Assembly (NCBI GenBank): GCA_016183145.1
Contig: JACPFE010000489.1
Coordinates: 1-7,250 of the forward strand
Reading direction: 5' to 3'
Origin: Deltaproteobacteria bacterium
GTDB taxonomy: Bacteria; Desulfobacterota; Binatia; UBA9968
DNA: 7,250 nucleotides
In this document: positions 6,488 to 7,250 of the stretch, one piece after another
Position numbering within the stretch: position 1 is the first letter of the stretch
Layout of the letters: each line of letters begins with the position of its first letter
Made by a program: the position numbers and the translations under genes
The notes under the pieces: generated by a model
Told to the model about the DNA's origin: nothing
Database searches by the model: none
The model's input: the letters and a program-made list of their open reading frames with translations, nothing else

Positions 6488-6518
6488 AAATTGAGTCGGA
6501 TAGTTTGTTTTCCACGGG

Positions 6519-6559
6519 AAAAAACAAAGCCCCTGCGACCACCTACGGTCACAGGGGCT
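6519..6559 (-). terminator. Rho-independent terminator after the outer-membrane protein gene
   Basis: On the minus strand a 13-base-pair stem (AGCCCCTGTGACC paired with GGTCGCAGGGGCT, one G-U pair) closes a six-base loop and is followed by TTTGTTTTTT. It begins 46 bases after the beta-barrel gene's stop. It separates that transcription unit from the CoA-ligase unit, so the ligase must have its own promoter between here and 6445. Confidence 0.93.
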
Positions 6560-6605
6560 GAATGTTTATCCAGGCAACTTGCCCTATAGAAAGCCGTCGA
6601 AAACG

Positions 6606-7250
6606 TTAACCGCCAAACAGGTTGAAGTGGTAGGAAATGCCGAAAAGCACACGATGAGTATTAGCGTCCAGTCTTACCTTGGCCGGAACGACGAGCCCAG
6701 GCACAAGGTTATCGGTGGTGACCCTAAATTCTGGGCTAAAGTGCGTAAACCGATATTCAGTAAACAGATCGATGCTCGGAGTCACCATAAAAGTAAGCCC
6801 CGCACCGGCTGTCAGCCCCACCGACGTGTCTGTATCCTTCTGGCCTTGGGGAAAGAAGTGCCCGCCGGGATCTGTATATGTCGCCACAAAGATCGTCGGT
6901 CCGACCAATACATAAGGCTGCGTCCGGCCGTTTGGATATTGCTTGCTGACCGACAAGGGAAACCTCGCCATCAAAGGAAAGGCTATCGCTGTCGCCCGAT
7001 AATGTTGACTGACCTCTTCATCTCGATCGCAACTAGTTCCGAAACCAACTACGGTATCGCAAAAAGTGATTGACTGTTTATCGGAATTAAATTTGAAAAG
7101 GTGGACATCGACGCCCAAGCCGAAATAAGGGAAAGATTGGAACCAATGCCCGAGGCCCCAGCCCACAGCCGGCCCAGTCCTGAAATCTATGTCCTTTAAG
7201 GTAGTGGTACCGAAGAGGGGACCGAAGTCGTGCTCAACAGTTTCGTTCTG
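6606..7250 (-). CDS. Outer-membrane beta-barrel protein, C-terminal part (5' end beyond window)
   Basis: The frame stays open to the right edge, giving 214 residues without the start and signal peptide. The GTG at 7166 is internal, because the upstream residues (HDFGPLFG...KDIDFRTGPAV) continue the barrel pattern. Alternating hydrophobic and polar residues with aromatic girdles form successive strands: GPAVGWGLGHWF, YFGLGVDVHLF, FPLMARFPLSV, TQPYVLVGPTIFVATY, SVGLTAGAGLTFMV, IDLFTEYRFTHF, and a final strand VLFGISYHFNLFGG. The last strand has a Phe near the C-terminus that fits the BAM-recognition signature, although three or four residues follow it. This suggests a small eight-stranded barrel of the OmpA/OmpW/opacity type. 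Cargo or role cannot be named. Two cysteines flank a loop (FCDTVVGFGTSC) and could form a disulfide. The gene has its own terminator and appears lower in GC than the ligase, so it is probably a separate unit rather than the outer-membrane part of the importer. Confidence 0.8.
   Translation of the reverse strand, partial: QNETVEHDFGPLFGTTTLKDIDFRTGPAVGWGLGHWFQSFPYFGLGVDVHLFKFNSDKQSITFCDTVVGFGTSCDRDEEVSQHYRATAIAFPLMARFPLSVSKQYPNGRTQPYVLVGPTIFVATYTDPGGHFFPQGQKDTDTSVGLTAGAGLTFMVTPSIDLFTEYRFTHFSPEFRVTTDNLVPGLVVPAKVRLDANTHRVLFGISYHFNLFGG

Overview
The window reads as part of a Gram-negative, proteobacterium-like chromosome. The evidence is a periplasmic Bug-type solute-binding protein with a Sec signal peptide, an outer-membrane beta-barrel protein, strong AGGAGG ribosome-binding sites and moderately high GC. 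TctC/Bug expansions are typical of Burkholderiales and some soil Alphaproteobacteria and related lineages, but the genus cannot be fixed from this sequence. Every gene I can support lies on the minus strand, so transcription runs from high to low coordinates. The two outermost genes run off the window. One of them, at 1-1810, is the largest open frame on the left side and codes for a transporter.

Layout in order of transcription: (1) 7250-6606, the C-terminal 214 residues of an outer-membrane beta-barrel protein, closed by a clear intrinsic terminator at 6559-6519. (2) 6430-4349, an NDP-forming acyl-CoA synthetase of about 693 aa (CoA-binding, ligase and ATP-grasp domains), the family that includes feruloyl-CoA synthetase FerA of sphingomonads. 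(3) A 336-base gap with candidate promoters. (4) 4012-3161, a crotonase-fold enzyme that aligns end to end with p-hydroxycinnamoyl-CoA hydratase/lyase (HCHL/FerB). (5) 2970-1894, a TctC/Bug periplasmic binding protein. (6) 1810 to beyond position 1, a TctA permease with a TctB-like domain fused at its C-terminus.

Together genes 2-6 look like an uptake and activation module for a carboxylate, plausibly an aryl-propenoic or other aromatic side-chain acid. The binding protein captures it, the fused TctAB permease imports it, the ATP-grasp ligase makes the CoA thioester, and the hydratase/lyase-like enzyme acts on the alpha,beta double bond. The pairing of a FerA-type ligase with a FerB-type enzyme supports this. 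The main twist is in the hydratase. It keeps the catalytic Glu and the Trp of HCHL, but both tyrosines that hold the substrate's phenolic hydroxyl are replaced (Phe73, Ala236). The substrate may therefore not be ferulate or p-coumarate, and the lyase step may be absent. That is the most testable novelty here. I see no mobile element, CRISPR array, tRNA or rRNA.
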